A stretch of DNA of 64,000 nucleotides. Source: Bog-950 sp044225825 (lineage in GTDB: Bacteria; Bacteroidota; Bacteroidia; Chitinophagales; LD1). Every line of letters starts with the position of its first letter. The first letter of the stretch is position 1. Shown piece after piece: positions 62,680 through 64,000 of the stretch. The DNA lies in the NCBI GenBank assembly GCA_044225825.1, contig JBGAIB010000003.1, positions 1 to 64,000 on the forward strand, written 5' to 3'. Made by a program: the position numbers and the translations under genes. The notes beneath the pieces were generated by a model that saw only the letters and a program-made list of their open reading frames with translations, made no database searches and was not told the origin of the DNA.

Positions 62680-62724
62680 GCGCGGTGTAAAATTAGCAGG
62701 AACAGGCAATTGCCCATGGGGCAT

Positions 62725-62748
62725 AAAAAAGGGGCGCATAGCGCCCCT
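62725..62748 (-). terminator. Terminator of the T9SS cargo gene at the right end
   Basis: Stem GGGGCGC / GCGCCCC with loop ATA; minus-strand T-run TTTTTT follows. It is 23 bases after the gene's stop and just upstream of uvrC. Confidence 0.85.
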
Positions 62749-62770
62749 CTCAAGCTAAAACGCCTGGCTA

Positions 62771-64000
62771 TTAGTTTTTAGACACCACCAATTTTTTGCT
62801 GAATACTTTATTGCCGGTGCTTACTACTGCAGTATATGTAGCATCGGCCAGCATTTGGGTGTTGAAGTCTATATTGTTTTGACCTGCACTTAAACCGTAT
62901 TTAGCGGCTGAAAGTTCGCGGCCTAACATATCGTATAGCTTAACGTCTACATCCATTGATACAGAAGTAGTAATAACCAATTTGGTTTGGTCGGTACTTG
63001 GGTTTGGAATGAAATCGCTGATGGCAAAAGAAGTGCCGTCGGTAATCATAGCAGATACTACATAAGTCTCTTCGGTTTGGCCATCGTTATCCTGTTGACG
63101 CAACTTGTAGTAGTAAACTACATCCGAAGCTACATTGTGATCGTCGAATGCATAGGCCTGGGTTTGGGTAGTGTTGTTGTGCCCGTCTACCCAACCGATA
63201 TCCTGGAAGTTAACGCCATCAATGCTGCGCTCTACATGGAAACCTGCGTTGTTGATTTCAATTGCAGTAGCCCATGACACCTGAATAAATTGGTTGTTAA
63301 TCGGCTCAGCCTTCAGGAATAATAATTCAACCGGCAGGGCATTGTTGCTCATTGAACTTTTTGCAGCAAAGTGAGAGAAGCCTGTATAAATACCACCGGG
63401 GATGGCATCGCCGGTATAACAAGGAGCAGTGCTGCCTGTTAACTTGGTATAGGTGAGCAGATCGTTTACGTTAGAAACTGTTGATTCAATATAAGGAGTC
63501 CAGTCATCACCTGCTTCTGATGGATCATCGCCATAAGAGCTTGGAAACTTCACCATTCTCCAGCTATCTGCACCGGTGCCCAAGCCGGTATAGGAAGTTG
63601 GGTAACTTTCGATATAGTATTGATAGTTAGCCGGGCCGCTGTAACTCCAGTAACCATGGTCCTTTACCGCATCTTCCAAAATTATCCATTGAGGCTGACC
63701 ACTGTTACAAGGGTCGCTACTGAAGTAACGATTGTATCCATTATTATCAGGTTGTTGTGGACCATAAGGTTGAACCGGACAGTTAGGACATGTTTTAACC
63801 AGCTTGCCGATAAATCCGGTTGGGTTTGAAGACCCATCGCAAAATTTACCTTTAACACTTCCCGATGCAGGAACACTGGTAAAATTTAAACGAACGGGGT
63901 TATAGCCATTAGAAGTGGTGCCTATTGGATAGATATAACCTGATGTACCGGTAACACGACGCTGTAGGCCGCCTGCGCTGCTGGCACGCGTACCTTTTGT
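62771..64000 (-). CDS. T9SS sorting-domain protein, 5' end outside the window
   Basis: The frame is open without a stop from the last base to 62771 (410 codons), so it runs off the window; TTG/ATG codons inside are not true starts. The visible part contains VRLNFTSVPASGSVKGKFCDGS, KTCPNCPVQPYGPQQPD and a Cys-containing stretch. It then has a fibronectin-like segment found in Bacteroidota secreted proteins (FLKAEPINNQFIQVSWATAIEINNAGFHVERSIDG). The type A sorting domain ends it (FIPNPSTDQTKLVI ... LYDMLGRELS ... LADATYTAVVSTGNKVFSKKLVVSKN). Secreted to the surface or medium by T9SS; its activity cannot be told from this part. Confidence 0.85.
   Translation of the reverse strand, partial: TKGTRASSAGGLQRRVTGTSGYIYPIGTTSNGYNPVRLNFTSVPASGSVKGKFCDGSSNPTGFIGKLVKTCPNCPVQPYGPQQPDNNGYNRYFSSDPCNSGQPQWIILEDAVKDHGYWSYSGPANYQYYIESYPTSYTGLGTGADSWRMVKFPSSYGDDPSEAGDDWTPYIESTVSNVNDLLTYTKLTGSTAPCYTGDAIPGGIYTGFSHFAAKSSMSNNALPVELLFLKAEPINNQFIQVSWATAIEINNAGFHVERSIDGVNFQDIGWVDGHNNTTQTQAYAFDDHNVASDVVYYYKLRQQDNDGQTEETYVVSAMITDGTSFAISDFIPNPSTDQTKLVITTSVSMDVDVKLYDMLGRELSAAKYGLSAGQNNIDFNTQMLADATYTAVVSTGNKVFSKKLVVSKN

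Noticed and set aside
62771..63679. 302-residue complete protein starting at 63679
   Set aside because: The codon at 63679 is an internal TTG; the frame continues upstream without a stop to the end of the window, so the gene is partial.

Overview
The window is a stretch of chromosome from a gliding or type-IX-secreting member of the Bacteroidota. The evidence is a porP-gldK-gldL-gldM-gldN locus, at least five proteins with the T9SS C-terminal sorting domain, Bacteroidota-specific families (DUF4271, DUF5777-like barrel, DUF1569, PorP/SprF), weak Shine-Dalgarno signals, and -7 elements resembling TAnnTTTG. The order is probably near Chitinophagales/Sphingobacteriales; I cannot name a genus from sequence alone.

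Layout. 0-8.3 kb: a frameshifted T9SS beta-propeller gene, recA, a palindromic repeat array, a secreted LpqC-type esterase, a methyltransferase/DUF1015 pair and hemW. 8.3-9.2 kb: a DUF559 nuclease gene between two nearly identical ~180-bp repeats. 9.2-13 kb: Omp85 protein, DUF4271 membrane protein, a 27-residue lysine/alanine peptide and hemD. 13-26 kb: a collagen-like fibre protein, a GH20 hexosaminidase, housekeeping genes (FAH, Smr, DUF72, Hsp20), then a minus-strand cluster of envelope and redox proteins (DUF5777-like barrel, YceI, two CX4CH proteins, Bcp, M23 peptidase, LOG, sodium/solute symporter). 26-30 kb: mscL, an outer-membrane barrel, a DnaQ-like exonuclease with GIY-YIG domain, and a HisB-N phosphatase. 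30.3-33.9 kb: an A+T-rich island with a BcgI-like restriction-modification pair and a broken IS1595 transposase. 34-47.7 kb: small membrane and secreted proteins, a 1306-residue collagen-like protein, a serA operon and a 1418-residue caspase/beta-propeller protein. 47.9-49.7 kb: a large ~106-bp-period palindromic array with a REP-associated Y1 transposase embedded in it. 50.3-52 kb: an isolated phage terminase pair. 52.3-60.8 kb: porP, gldKLMN and a second gldM-gldN pair. 60.8-64 kb: uvrC and the 3' part of another T9SS cargo gene.

How the genes fit together. The T9SS core (PorP, GldK lipoprotein ring, GldL/GldM motor, GldN) and several of its probable cargo proteins lie in the same window, so much of it concerns protein export to the cell surface. 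The most unusual points are the duplicated gldM-gldN module, the RAYT with its palindromic array (a related array lies 44 kb away in inverted orientation), the repeat-bounded DUF559 unit, the nuclease-methyltransferase fusion next to an IS1595 remnant, the orphan terminase pair, and a possible A10 slippage site joining a histone-H1-like peptide to HemD.
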